Source of the DNA: Reticulitermes lucifugus
Lineage: Eukaryota; Arthropoda; Insecta; Blattodea; Rhinotermitidae
Reading direction: 5' to 3'
Length of the DNA stretch: 22,944 nt
Assembly: GCA_026260175.1 (NCBI GenBank)
Contig: JAKCWW010009624.1
Location: forward strand, 449-23,392
Below are positions 1 through 9,413 of the stretch, one piece after another (within the stretch, counting starts at the first letter, position 1; each line of letters opens with the position of its first letter). The notes beneath the pieces are model-generated. The model worked only from the letters and a program-made list of their open reading frames with translations. It did not search any database and had not been told where the DNA came from. The position numbers and the translations under genes are program-made.

Positions 1-62
1 GCACCGGCCGCCTTTACCCCCCAGGAAAGATTCCCGGTACTCATTTCTGTTAGAGGCTGAGT
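1..62 (-). repeat. SINE-A fragment cut by the window edge
   Basis: The first ~62 bases match the middle of the SINE-A copies seen at 21,055-21,263 (same strand) and 22,055-22,334 (opposite strand): a GGCCGCTTTACCC-like block, a degenerate GGTACCCATTG block and the AGGCTGGGC-like block occur in the same order. The tRNA-like head is not visible, so only the central body is present and the element continues past base 1. It is diverged from the other copies. Confidence 0.6.
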
Positions 63-945
63 CCCTTATAGACGTAGCACCCTATATGTAACGTGAAACG
101 AATGTTTGTTGCTGTTTGTTTGATAGCTGTGGCTTCAGAAGCAGCAAGTTTTGGCCATAACTGAGTAACGAGTACAAAATATATTAATTTTCTGGTGGCT
201 GTATTTAGTTGCTAAGCAATGCATGCTGCAGTAAACATGACGTCCTGCTGTCCTTCATGCTTGGTTGTATCGTAGTAGCAACTACCTGTTAATTGTTGCA
301 AATCAGAAGGTGAGAGCACTGAAGGAAATAGACTGGCTTCGACTTTAAAGCCAAGGTGAAACGAAACTAACTCGCTGAAAATAAGATCCAACAGTCCCAC
401 GGTGTTCCTTCCACACAGTCGGCCATGATCCTGCGCCAGTTGCAATATGCCGCAGCCATACCTTACTGAAGCCAGCCGTCTTGTCCTATAGGTCCCAACA
501 AAGTTATGAAATTCTTACTTAGTTCTTAGCAACTTGTTCGTGTTACGGTTTCTCTGACCAAAATGCAGCCGGTTACTCTAGGTCGAGAGACACCAAAATT
601 CTAAGGAGCATAACATTCTTTCCTTGAAATGTATGTGGATTTTCATGTTCTCCCTGTTACGCTGTTTTGACTATTAATGCGCCCGCTAAGGTAAAACCAT
701 GCTTTGTCAGTAGATAAAACTTTATCTAAAACATCTATATCCCGTCGGTTGAAGCGTGTAAACCATCTGCACTACTGAAGTGGTCGTTCAGAACGGCTCC
801 GAATCGTCCCGATGTTCCCTGGACATTCCCAGTTTTCAGTAATTAGTCCCGGTGTCCCGACAGAGTTTAACCGATTTACTAAAGTCCCGATCTTAGTACT
901 AAAGTGATATGAAAATTTTTAAATTTTAAATAAGAATAATTAGAT
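63..945. other. Intergenic, no gene recognised
   Basis: AT-rich sequence with only short open frames that look random. A local concentration of GTCCCG-type words lies around 800-890 but forms no recognisable element. I see no promoter, splice-site pair or conserved peptide here. Confidence 0.5.
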
Positions 946-951
946 GTAGCC

Positions 952-1167
952 TTGGCAGTTTTCTGGCGCGTGCACGGCGCCAGTTCTGCGTTACTGCTTA
1001 CCCACTGCACTGTTACTGAAAAGAATGCAGAGAGAACTTTCTCACTGATCTCTTCCTTGTGGACTACCGTAAGAAACCGTCTGCAAACTGGACAAAATGA
1101 TGTCGTTATTGGTCGAGAAACCTCACTTAAAAATGTCCGTGTTCAATTTTTTTTATTAGATTTTTAA
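952..1167 (+). pseudogene. hAT-type transposase C-terminal remnant
   Basis: The open frame contains the stretch AERTFSLISSLWTTVRNRL (about residues 26-44). It resembles the C-terminal dimerisation segment of hAT-family transposases, where a conserved ER-x-FS-hydrophobic core is followed by a W/T-x-x-RNRL motif. The rest of a hAT transposase (DNA-binding BED finger, RNase-H-like catalytic core) is absent upstream, so this would be a short decayed relic and not a gene. SINE-A starts three bases after the stop. The match is from memory of the family motif over about 20 residues, so chance similarity is possible. Confidence 0.45.
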
Positions 1168-1169
1168 GT

Positions 1170-1412
1170 GGGCCGGGATAGCTTAGTAGGTATAGCGACT
1201 CGCTACAAGCTGGACGGTCAGGGGATCGAATTCCGCTAGGGGTGAGATTTTCCGCACCCGTCCACACCGGCCCTGGGCGAACCTAGTCTCCTCTACAATG
1301 GGTACCAGGTCATTACAGGGGGTAAAACGGTGGGGCGTGGCGTTGGTCACCCACCCCCATCTAGCGCCGAGGTGCCTTCGTGGCATTTTATATAGTAAAC
1401 TTTGCCTTTCTC
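1170..1412 (+). repeat. SINE-A copy 1 (tRNA-derived SINE)
   Basis: The head GGGCCGGGATAGCTTAGTAGG resembles a tRNA 5' end with a pol III A box, and GGGGATCGAATTCC about 45 bases later resembles the B box. The body (GCACCCGTCC, CCGGCCCTGGG, ACAATGGGTACC, GGGGCGTGGCGTTGG, CTAGCGCCGAGG) is shared with the copies at 12,645, 13,565, 21,055 and 22,055. Compared with the complete copy at 22,055 it lacks about 40 bases before the TTCGTGG tail block. No clear target-site duplication was found, which fits an old insertion. Confidence 0.85.
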
Positions 1413-1748
1413 TTTACCTAGTTTTTACACATAACAAACTTCCAAAATTCATGCTTCAGAGAAGAAAAAAATGAATAAAACCCCTCAAAAGCAGAAAAAT
1501 CAGGCGTAAAACAGAAAGTCCAAACGAACCATCAACTGGTCAGAAAGAAAACACACAAGGAAGGTTAGAATAGTAAAACGAGAGGTAATATTTCTATTGT
1601 GCAAATAACGTAAAATAGGGCTATTTATTTTATGCTCTCAGGCAGCTGGATTTTTTTTTTAAATCTAGTGATTTCTAGGGGATGAAGTATGCCCTGGCTT
1701 TCCGTTACATAATCTGTAAGCCGCGTTGAGTTCAGGCATGACTATACG
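1413..1748. other. Intergenic, no feature recognised
   Basis: AT-rich sequence with A-rich and T-rich runs (for example 1,646-1,660). No open frame, repeat match or regulatory motif that I can support. Confidence 0.5.
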
Positions 1749-1763
1749 ATACGGATGAACTTT

Positions 1764-2016
1764 ACATTGTATTTACCGTGCATCTTATGACAACTAAAGT
1801 TGTTTATTTTCACACCAACTTATGCACATTAACTTATAATATTAATAATTTTATTTTGCCCCTATATATATTCATGATTGTATGGTCTATGCTAGTAAAC
1901 TCTACGACCCCCTGAAGATGGCGTTTTGAGACGCCGAAATACGTATAGGGGCAAAATAAAATTATTAATATTATAAGTTAATGTGCATAAGTTGGTGTGA
2001 AAATAAACAACTTTAG
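1764..2016. repeat. Fold-back element with perfect 73-bp arms
   Basis: Bases 1,794-1,866 and 1,944-2,016 are exact reverse complements over all 73 positions, separated by 77 bases. The spacer and the start of the right arm hold a hammerhead-ribozyme-like motif (1,908-1,951). An imperfect 15-bp direct repeat (1,749-1,763 and 2,017-2,031, 13 of 15 identical) flanks the element and could be a target-site duplication. A ribozyme-bearing terminal repeat found with an inverted partner is known from Penelope-like retroelements, so a short remnant of one is a reasonable guess. No protein-coding part is present. Confidence 0.8.
1908..1951 (+). ncRNA. Hammerhead-ribozyme-like motif
   Basis: The order fits a type-I hammerhead. 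CCCC (1,908-1,911) can pair with GGGG (1,948-1,951) as a short stem I. CTGAAGA (1,912-1,918) fits the conserved CUGANGA. GGCGT/ACGCC (1,920-1,924 with 1,931-1,935) forms stem II with a 6-base loop, then GAA, then a loop-less palindromic ATAC/GTAT stem III ending in U-A at the expected cleavage site (1,946-1,947). One extra T (1,919) lies between the core and stem II, which could weaken activity. Very short stem III is typical of the hammerheads described in Penelope-like elements. Activity is untested. Confidence 0.5.
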
Positions 2017-2031
2017 ATAAGGATGAAGTTT

Positions 2032-2534
2032 TAAAATCATTGGTAGCCTTCTGTACATTTTCGTACGGTAAGATGCTCTTGTGAGAACCTTCTCTCAATG
2101 ATGTTTGGAGAGCGTAGCGAAGGTTGATGTATATTTTCCACATTATTGTCACTTAGCACCGAAGATCACTCGGAACGTTTTCCTGTGACACGGAAAAGGT
2201 TCACCTACCGAAATACTGTCTATTTGTTTGGCACACGCGAATCTGGAAATGCATCCCTAAATTATTCTTGCAAGTTAAATAAGAATCAAGTGCCAGGTAT
2301 TTTTCGACAACGAAACCTCTTTGTACGTGTGAAAAACCGTGTTTGCACTTTTACTGTTGAAAGACGACTGATGCGAGCCCGTTAGAAGGGCACGTGACTT
2401 GTGCGGTTTCTGTGCTGGTATAGTCACAGTTATAAACATTTGCTGTTGATCTAGGTGAGGGGATTCAGTTACAGCCATCAATAAATATTCAAATATTGGT
2501 TGCGTGACTTTTCGATCGCATTGCATAGACACCA
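2032..2534. other. Intergenic, no gene recognised
   Basis: Short open frames on both strands overlap one another here (for example 2,146-2,385 plus and 2,275-2,586 minus). None has a recognisable motif, signal peptide or splice context, so I treat them as chance. Confidence 0.45.
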
Positions 2535-2540
2535 GTTTCT

Positions 2541-2611
2541 GTATATGTATATATACATATATATATATATAAAAGCCGCAAATCACGCATGTATATATAT
2601 ATGCGTGATTT
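2541..2611. repeat. TA microsatellite plus perfect hairpin
   Basis: A TA-rich run (2,541-2,571) is followed by AAATCACGCAT (2,580-2,590), the 10-base loop GTATATATAT, and the exact reverse complement ATGCGTGATTT (2,601-2,611). The TATATATAAAAG string near 2,562 resembles a TATA box, but it belongs to the microsatellite and no gene follows. Confidence 0.7.
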
Positions 2612-2652
2612 CAGGATTCCGCCACGGTGTAAATGAGATCTTCGCTCTTCTT

Positions 2653-2920
2653 GGATGTTACGCAGCGTAGATTGGTAGATACTTTCCGACGTTTTGGGAC
2701 AATCTATCGGTCCCAAATTCAAGGGTCAAGCAGTCCAAGAAGAATCATTCTTGGACCGATAGGTTGTCCAGAAACGTCGGAAAATATCTACCAATCACAC
2801 TGCGTAACATCCCAGTCGTCCAAGAAAATTCTTCTTGGACTGCCTGATCCTTGAAGATAGAACAAATAGATTGTCCCGAAACGTCGTTAAATAACTACCA
2901 ATCTACGCTGCGTAACATCC
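2653..2920. repeat. Fold-back repeat family F, copy 1
   Basis: Two ~93-bp arms (2,653-2,745 and 2,828-2,920) are imperfect reverse complements. They share GGATGTTACGCAGCGTAGATT at the outer ends and an exact 15-bp inner match (2,731-2,745 with 2,828-2,842). A third unit (2,746-2,812), oriented like the right arm, sits between them and lacks ~25 bases of the arm. Translation of the left arm gives DVTQRRLVDTFRRFG, comparable to DVTPCCLVEIYHFFGG in the copy at 9,254. No transposase is present, so this is a non-autonomous element. Confidence 0.75.
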
Positions 2921-2936
2921 CGGAAGAGGGAAAATC

Positions 2937-5900
2937 TCCTATATATATGCATCAGTTCAGTACTGAATTTTATCTTTCTGTAGTGGCATATTTTGAGCAG
3001 TATTTAGTTAGAAGTTCAGATTTTAAAAAATGTGTTACTTATAAATTTCAAGCAAACCAGTTCAGTTACATTACACTCCAAATCTAACACAAATTTTGCT
3101 CTAAGGTTGAACGTGGGCACCGGCAGGGGACGAGTGCAAACCAGACACCTACTTCTCTTTGTATTTTTAGAGACATTAAAACTGGTAAACAGGAACTATA
3201 GCAAACATTAATATGAAAAGTAAAGTTATTTAAAAATAAGCCGTTAAAACCAGTTTCTTGACTGGTCGAGTGGAGGGCTAATATAGATGTGCGCCGTTAG
3301 GTACCGCTGATTTGATTTATTTTAAATTACTGTGGTGAGTGTCACACGAACAGAACTTTGCATTTCTGTGCAACTGATGTCTAAGTTTTTTTTTGAGTCA
3401 GTTCTCAGCAGACCTTAAGGAACAAACAATTTGCACCAAGTCTTTTAGCTTCGATAAACCGGCATCTGAGATTTACGAAGTATTAAAATACCTTTCACGA
3501 TGACGCCATGGGCAGAACACAAACTTTTTAATTGTGTTAACTTTTCAAAATTGGTCGAATTCGGCTGAGGGTTTTAAATGTTCAGGTCGCCCAGCATCAA
3601 GTCAGACTCATGAAATGCGGAAAGAGTGGATCACGCTATCCCTGAGGAGACACAGCGTACAATTAACAATATTTGTAACATTATAGACCTATTATACGAT
3701 ACATACTGATGCATTTTAACCGAAGATATAAACATGAGGTGGATTGCTGCAGGGTTTTGTCCAGAAATAAAACCGACGTTCTCTGTGAAAAGACCTGCAA
3801 GATCAGGCCAGAAAGGATATAAATTTCCTTTAGAAGGTCATGAGATAAGAATCCAGTTAGAATGACGAAGATTCGAGGATATCGCGGAGATGAAAACTAA
3901 ATCGCAGGCCTTGCTGAACAGCATCAAAAAACGGAAGTTCCAGAGATCCTTCTAACAGTGAGAGATGCTTTTGACCCAGAGTACAAACTCCAAATGGGAC
4001 AATACCGTCGTGTGACTAAGGGAACGCTGAAATTATTATATTGCCAGAGTCCTGAAACTTTTGGCTCCCACCTCGTACTTTCACATACTGAGTACAAAGG
4101 GGTTTAACATCTTCCTCAACACGATCCTTAAAATATTCGTAAAAAGCTTAAATGTATGTTTGTCAGCGCATCTTCTCTGTACCTTCTCCTTTGCAAAACA
4201 TCCCAGCAGGCCCCAGGACAGAGGTATTATGTACGTTTTCAATTGATGTGTCTGGCATATGTCTTTCGGAATTATCCAAAAAATTCTGTTGGAAACATCC
4301 TATATCGAATATTAACAAATTAGATAAAAGGTTTGTGGGATACAAGAATCGAAATGCTGTACTACATGAAGCAGTACACAAAACTACCAGTGACCTTTTG
4401 AAGTTTACAAAGCCTACTTAAATACAGAAATAATGAAGTGTAAAGTTGAAATCAGCCACTTCAGACTTCGAAAAAAATCTTGTACATATATGTTCCAAAT
4501 GAAAAGTCCATTTATGACGTCACGCTGTATTATTAAACAACATAACTGCACATTTGAATAACCCGACAACATTGAGGGAAGTCCCTCCTATCTAATTCCA
4601 ATAAAACTCTGTGCAATGAAGTGTGAAATATGCATGAAAATGTCCATTTCTGGCATTATGTAGGCCTAAACTAAGCCCTATTGTGAATCAGTACGACCAG
4701 AAACCGGGATTGTGTTATAATTATGTTGGAAACCTCCTATCGAATTTTAACAAAGTCTGTCTATTGGTAAACTAAATTTTATTATGGAACAGCGTAGCCG
4801 AAAATCGTAATTTCCTGACGACTTTAGATGAAAATCTTTAACATCGGATTTTCAAATATCCTCTCAGTTACGAGTATTTAGACGCTAGTAAGGAGATCAC
4901 AGACAGGTGACCATCTCACACGGTATTTTGGTTGTACTTAGTAAACACGCCTAATAGGGTGGACACAGTTGAATTTTCCAACGGGCATTATAAGCAAACA
5001 CATAAACAGTTCTGTAACTTCTTGCTAAAAAGAAACGGTCAGATCGTGTTAACGTACAGTGCTTCCGGGGTGGACAAACTCACAGCGGTCAGCAAGAACA
5101 AATATCGTCGACCTGCTAACAGGGTTTATTTCTGTTGCTCTGGTTTTGGTATGTTATATATAAATGTATGAGGTCCAGCTGGAACGTTACTATAACACAA
5201 CTTAAGAACTGATTTGACTGCGAGACACAAGTAATCTGAAGTCGAAAGAGAGTAGTGCCTTTCATCCCAAGTTCACGTTGTCCTGGGTTGCAGCTTCCAT
5301 CATGAAGAGGAATTTGGTAAATATCTGTATTTTATAAGCACAACAGAAGTGATAGGGTGCACAGTATAAATCCTCTGTAACCTAAAAGCTTAGTGTTTCT
5401 GTAAAGCTGTAGTCCTGTATTCGGGAGGTGTCCAGTTTCATTTTCAGCTGGGACACCGGCTCCCCTAGTTGATGACTTTGGTAGTTTTTCGGCGCTTTGC
5501 AAAATTCTGAAAGGCGATTATTAGCTTTGTCTTGTCTGTCTGTCCGTCCGCATGCAAAAAATCGTTTCCCACTGGACGGATCTTCTTGAAAGTAGATATT
5601 TAAACATCTGTTGAGATAATTCAAGTTTCATTATAATCTGATAAGAATAACGGGTACTTTACATGAAGCCCTATGTACATTTATGATAATATCTCACTCA
5701 GTTATTCTTAGAATGAGAAATGTTTCAGACAAACGTTGTAGAGAAAATCAAAATACACATTTTATTTTCAGTAACTTTTTTCCGAAAATCGTCCCGTTCA
5801 TGAGATAATGTGGAAACACACGGTAGAGCTGGACAGGCCTAAGATGACAATGTAATACGGCGCGTGCGCTCTGAATACTAGTTAACGAAGGCTACAAACA

Positions 5901-6754
5901 CACTCAGAATATGTAATACTTATTGCTTTTCCACGGTAACAAAGGTTACGCGAATGCGCCTCAGTATTACGTTATACGTACATTGACTTTTTGTCTAGCA
6001 TTCCAGGGAAATATCTCGATAAGGAAGCCACAGCTTCCTTCCAAGTCTTGTCGCATTTATCATCACCAGTCACCCTTCTATTCGACGCTACATAGTGCTC
6101 AACAATAACGTCGTCGTAAAATAAACAAAAAACCTCTGTACCTTAAAGTGAAAAAAAAACTTACACGTGGCATATTTCATTGCCACACGAAGTTCTCGCG
6201 AAAGACCGATGGTGGTAATTGCATTATATCAATAGTAAAGCTCAAATGTCCAAGATACACAATTTTCATTACACGTTAAGTAAATGTCCATCAACATAAA
6301 TAATCAGTTATTCGTCGCCAAGGTTACTTCTGAGCTTAAAATTACTTGTGAATAACAAATATGGCAGTTCTGACAGTCAAGGGAAAAGTAATAATGACAA
6401 GTTGTCCAAAAGGGTAGACCCTACATAAGCATTTGTGCTTTAAGGTATTGACTTATAGTGAGGAAGAAATTTATCTTCGATATTTAGGGTCTCTGTTTAT
6501 TTGTAATGAAGTTTCTTTATGATTATGGTCTGCATTTTGATGGGGATCAATGAGAGGTTTTCTGCTTCACGCCAATAAAATTCGGGTTCTATCATTGGCG
6601 AATAATCTCTTGACAAGCTAAGCGACTGTTAGCTTTCTAAGAACAACTCCACGCCTTGGAGTTAGTAGCTAGATTATTTACGTCCTCTTTGTTTGATTCC
6701 TTGACAGAGATGAAATGGCTTGAACCATATTAATCAGCTTGATAGTACAGAGTG
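2937..6754. other. Long intergenic stretch without a supported gene
   Basis: Nearly 4 kb of AT-rich sequence with only short, unconvincing open frames. One diverged direct repeat is visible: GTTGGAAAC-x-TCCTAT...CGAAT-x-TTAACAAA at about 4,288-4,325 and 4,728-4,762. TATAAA strings near 5,365 and 3,834 have no gene after them. I found no RNA gene, no conserved peptide and no complete transposable element. Confidence 0.45.
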
Positions 6755-6850
6755 ATATGGTTAGCATTCCTGTTAGGTTTTCGAGGGATTTAAGGTTCGA
6801 ACCTTGATCCGGAGAGTGAGTTTCGCACTGAAATTTTAGTTTTCTTCAAT
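6755..6850 (+). repeat. Possible decayed tRNA-derived SINE head
   Basis: ATGGTTAGCATTCC (6,757-6,770) resembles a pol III A box and GGTTCGAACC (6,794-6,803) is a B-box-like sequence at tRNA-like spacing. It does not fold as an intact tRNA and does not match SINE-A or SINE-B closely, so it may be a remnant of a third SINE family. Confidence 0.35.
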
Positions 6851-7035
6851 ATATGAGAGACTGGAAATATTGCCTTAAAATATATCAGATTTTCGCTCTT
6901 CTATTTTATCATTGTCATTTCTCTCACCATCTGCTGCTATGTAAACTTTTCAGTTGCCACAGCAACATGCAATTAATTGAAAAACAAATTATGAATGTTA
7001 ACATTGTTATAATAATATTAAGTTCCAAATTGACA

Positions 7036-7206
7036 TTTGAGGTTTTTACGTCAATGAAGATTAAGATTGTGGTCTTACGGGATGAGAAACCGTGTAGTTT
7101 GGCAATACATCTAGACAGGACGATTATTCTGCCGAAGATGGAGGCAGAATCCTTTCTCCTGAATGTTGGTACCTATCTATCAAACTACACATCGTTACAG
7201 CCCTGA
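7036..7206. repeat. Fold-back repeat family F, copy 2
   Basis: A left segment containing GGGATGAGAAACCGTGTAGTTTGG (from 7,079) is imperfectly complementary to a right segment ending at 7,203 (CAAACTACAC...CAGCCC). The outer open frame reads FEVFTSMKIKIVVL at the left and VGTYLSNYTSLQP at the right, a pattern I associate with a high-copy insect repeat that is often translated into spurious proteins. The left arm aligns with the GGR-YGT-ACR-C-G-GT start of the copies at 2,653 and 9,254. It is decayed. Confidence 0.6.
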
Positions 7207-7868
7207 ATACTTGAATCTTATGATCTATAGTATTGGAGGTTCTTTGCTACACCACTATTGTGTTTCAGAAAGTGCTAATATTTAACGACGTTATTTATAT
7301 CACACATTCTGAAACAAGGCTTTTTCAGCTCCGTACAATATTTGTTATCGAACGGAACAGATGTCTGCAAGTTCTGAATTAAGAAGGTAGCAGGGAGAAA
7401 CAGTAGTGGCTTCTGTCAAAACACCATATTAGAATTTGTCTGGAGGGACAAAGGAAAACCACGACAATCTTTTGTCATAATAGTTGGCCTCCGAGTGTGG
7501 AGCATAAGCTGCGACTTCTAAACTACTATTCAGCAAGAACTTTCAAGAGCCCCTCGTTTGAAACAGCTCAGTCTTTGCTCTTACCTTGCTATAGGACCTA
7601 CCCAAGCTCCCGACAAACCCACAAAACGAATAATATTTACAATATTGTTTGTTGTTATTTGTGGAGGGCAACAAGAAAAAGATGCAGTTCTAATCCACAC
7701 ACAAATTGTTCACAAATTATCTGTACGGGTAAGGTGACTAAGTCCGTGTAGCGGACTCCTACTTGAAAAACTGACAGCCGCTCAGCTGTTCAGGAAATTA
7801 TGACTCTTGCATGAAGCAAAAGGGTCATTACCGCGTTCACAAAAGGCCGTTACTGGACCATACTCTCA
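7207..7868. other. Intergenic, no feature recognised
   Basis: A short open frame at 7,497-7,751 plus has no recognisable domain, signal sequence or splice context. No repeat match was noticed. Confidence 0.45.
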
Positions 7869-7869
7869 T

Positions 7870-8118
7870 TCATGACGTAGTCTGTCTTACGACAGGTCCA
7901 TAGCCTCTTCCAAAGCGAGTTCTCCAAAGAGTGCAATGTAGCGCTTCCTCCTTCAACTTACAGTATCCTCTCGTTTCCTTAAAATCATCCAGTAGCTGCG
8001 TACGTCTTATTTCTCGTCTTCCCTTCACCTCTATCCTTACTTCTATCTTTCCTTCAATAACGTGTTTTAGATGGCAGTTCCTAAGCAAGATGTGGCCAAT
8101 CCAGGTAGCCTTCCTTTT
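7870..8118 (-). pseudogene. Non-LTR retrotransposon RT-polyprotein tail
   Basis: Reading the minus strand gives RKATWIGHILLRNC, then HVIEGKIEVRIEVKGRREIRR, then a stretch with LKEEALHCTLWRTRFGRGYGP before the stop. This is the conserved C-terminal tail that follows reverse transcriptase in insect LINE polyproteins: a W-x-GHIL-RN motif, a GRR-x-RR basic motif and a terminal W-R block. The catalytic reverse-transcriptase core, including the F-A-D-D motif, is not found upstream on this strand, so the copy is 5'-truncated, as is common for LINEs. Family assignment is by motif recall; I cannot name the clade. Confidence 0.7.
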
Positions 8119-8439
8119 ATAATCCTATCGTAGGCCAAATTAATCAAGGCGACACCTCAAACCATATTTTTTTAAATTTCCTCTCACCATGCTTCTCAAT
8201 CAGTATTTTATACACATTTGTTTTTTCTGTCATGCAAGCTATAAGCCAATGTTCCTTGATTTTATTATCTTAATAATATCAGGTAGAGGTAAACTTGTCC
8301 CTCCGTACGCTGTGAAGGCATATATAGGAATGGCAGTATAAAAACCCTCATTTTTAAACCTGGCAATAGATGAGGTAAAAGACTAGAATTAATTCCGGAG
8401 GAAATCCCTCTGCCACCCACTTAATACCAGGCTAGGCGT

Positions 8440-8565
8440 GCCCCCTAGTAGATCTGGACGTTTTGGAGAAGAAATGCATCCATTGCTCGTGCTAGGAATC
8501 GATCCACGATTCCTCGTTTGCGTAGCCCTTAGCTTAGTCACCACACGCTACGCTATCCTACGCAA
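8440..8565 (-). repeat. Degenerate SINE-A-like head
   Basis: The order TCTGGACGTTTTGGAGAAGAAATGC, GGAATCGATCC, then CTACGCTATCC follows the reversed head of SINE-A (compare 12,645-12,760). The A-box and B-box regions are only partly conserved. An older relic of the family is likely, though another tRNA-derived SINE is possible. Confidence 0.45.
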
Positions 8566-8703
8566 TAATATCAAAATAAGTATTTACAGTAGTATAAATT
8601 ATGAGCATCCCCCGTATGCAGTTTTCTCCAGCCTGCTGTTCCTGCCTCTCTTTGGTGCCGAAATATTGTCAGCGGCAGACATATATGAATGCCTCTGTAC
8701 GTA

Positions 8704-8766
8704 CAAATAAACAAACAAACAAACATACATACTTACATACATACGAGTACATACTTACATATATGC
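8704..8766. repeat. Tetranucleotide microsatellite
   Basis: An (ACAA)n run passes into an imperfect (CATA)n run. It is a simple repeat with no other content. Confidence 0.85.
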
Positions 8767-9240
8767 ATAACATGGATCCGTGTCACAAAGACAATAGGAT
8801 GTGGAACAAGTCATAAATACACAAAATGTACAGAATTCTTACAATGTAAAATACTATAAAATTTTATAAAACAGTATTATAGATGATCTTTACACATTAA
8901 AATTAATCTGCAGAGTAAAGGAGTTTCCTTAATGCTACTTTAAATGTTGTCCCTTCATTCTTAAGACTTTAAGTTATTGCTTCGGTGTTCGGAGATGTAT
9001 AGTGGGATGCAATGCCACGCAGTCTGATACAGAGTACTGACATTTCAGGGTATTTATTTGCCTCCATTATCAGAATATATTAGCCCTGACAAATGAAGCA
9101 GGAGGATGTTCTGAAAAGTACGTACACTTTATCAGAATAGGCCTATACGGCTCCACAACGCATAATTGAAATATCTTCATCCCCAGTCTGTGAAACGCCT
9201 AGTTAACTTTCTGATGCTTCAGTTTCTAGCGGTTTGTGTG
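8767..9240. other. Intergenic, no feature recognised
   Basis: AT-rich sequence with no open frame longer than chance. No repeat match noticed until the fold-back copy that starts near 9,254. Confidence 0.4.
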
Positions 9241-9253
9241 AAGAAGAATACCG

Positions 9254-9412
9254 ATTTGTGGGACGTGACACCGTGTTGTCTGGTAGAAATATACCACTTC
9301 TTCGGTGGAATCAGCTGGCTCCGTCTTTGGGGTAGAAGACACTATGCCATGAAGATGTAGGTTCCTCCGACGATTTTGTAAATTTCTACCAGGAAACACA
9401 GCGCCACGTCCT
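9254..9412. repeat. Fold-back repeat family F, copy 3
   Basis: The left arm (9,254-9,312, containing GGGACGTGACACCGTGTTG and CTGGTAGAAATATACC) is imperfectly complementary to the right arm (9,354-9,412, containing AAATTTCTACCAGG and CACAGCGCCACGTCCTACA). The interior is only about 40 bases. Translation of the left arm reads WDVTPCCLVEIYHFFGG, matching the pseudo-peptide of the other copies. It is a compact, non-autonomous inverted-repeat element. Confidence 0.7.
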
Positions 9413-9413
9413 A

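Noticed and set aside
1170-1240. A functional tRNA gene at the heads of the SINE-A and SINE-B copies
   Set aside because: The A and B boxes are present but the acceptor stem does not close and each head continues into a shared SINE body.
1892-2152. 86-residue minus-strand open frame
   Set aside because: It crosses the perfect inverted repeat and ribozyme-like motif, and its composition is that of AT-rich non-coding DNA.
2541-2575. TATATATAAAAG as a promoter
   Set aside because: It is part of a TA microsatellite, and only a fold-back repeat follows it.
8336-8345. TATAAAAA as a TATA box
   Set aside because: No initiator or start codon at suitable distance and no gene downstream; the region lies beside a SINE relic.
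8704-8766. CRISPR-like or satellite array
   Set aside because: It is a plain tetranucleotide microsatellite without spacers.
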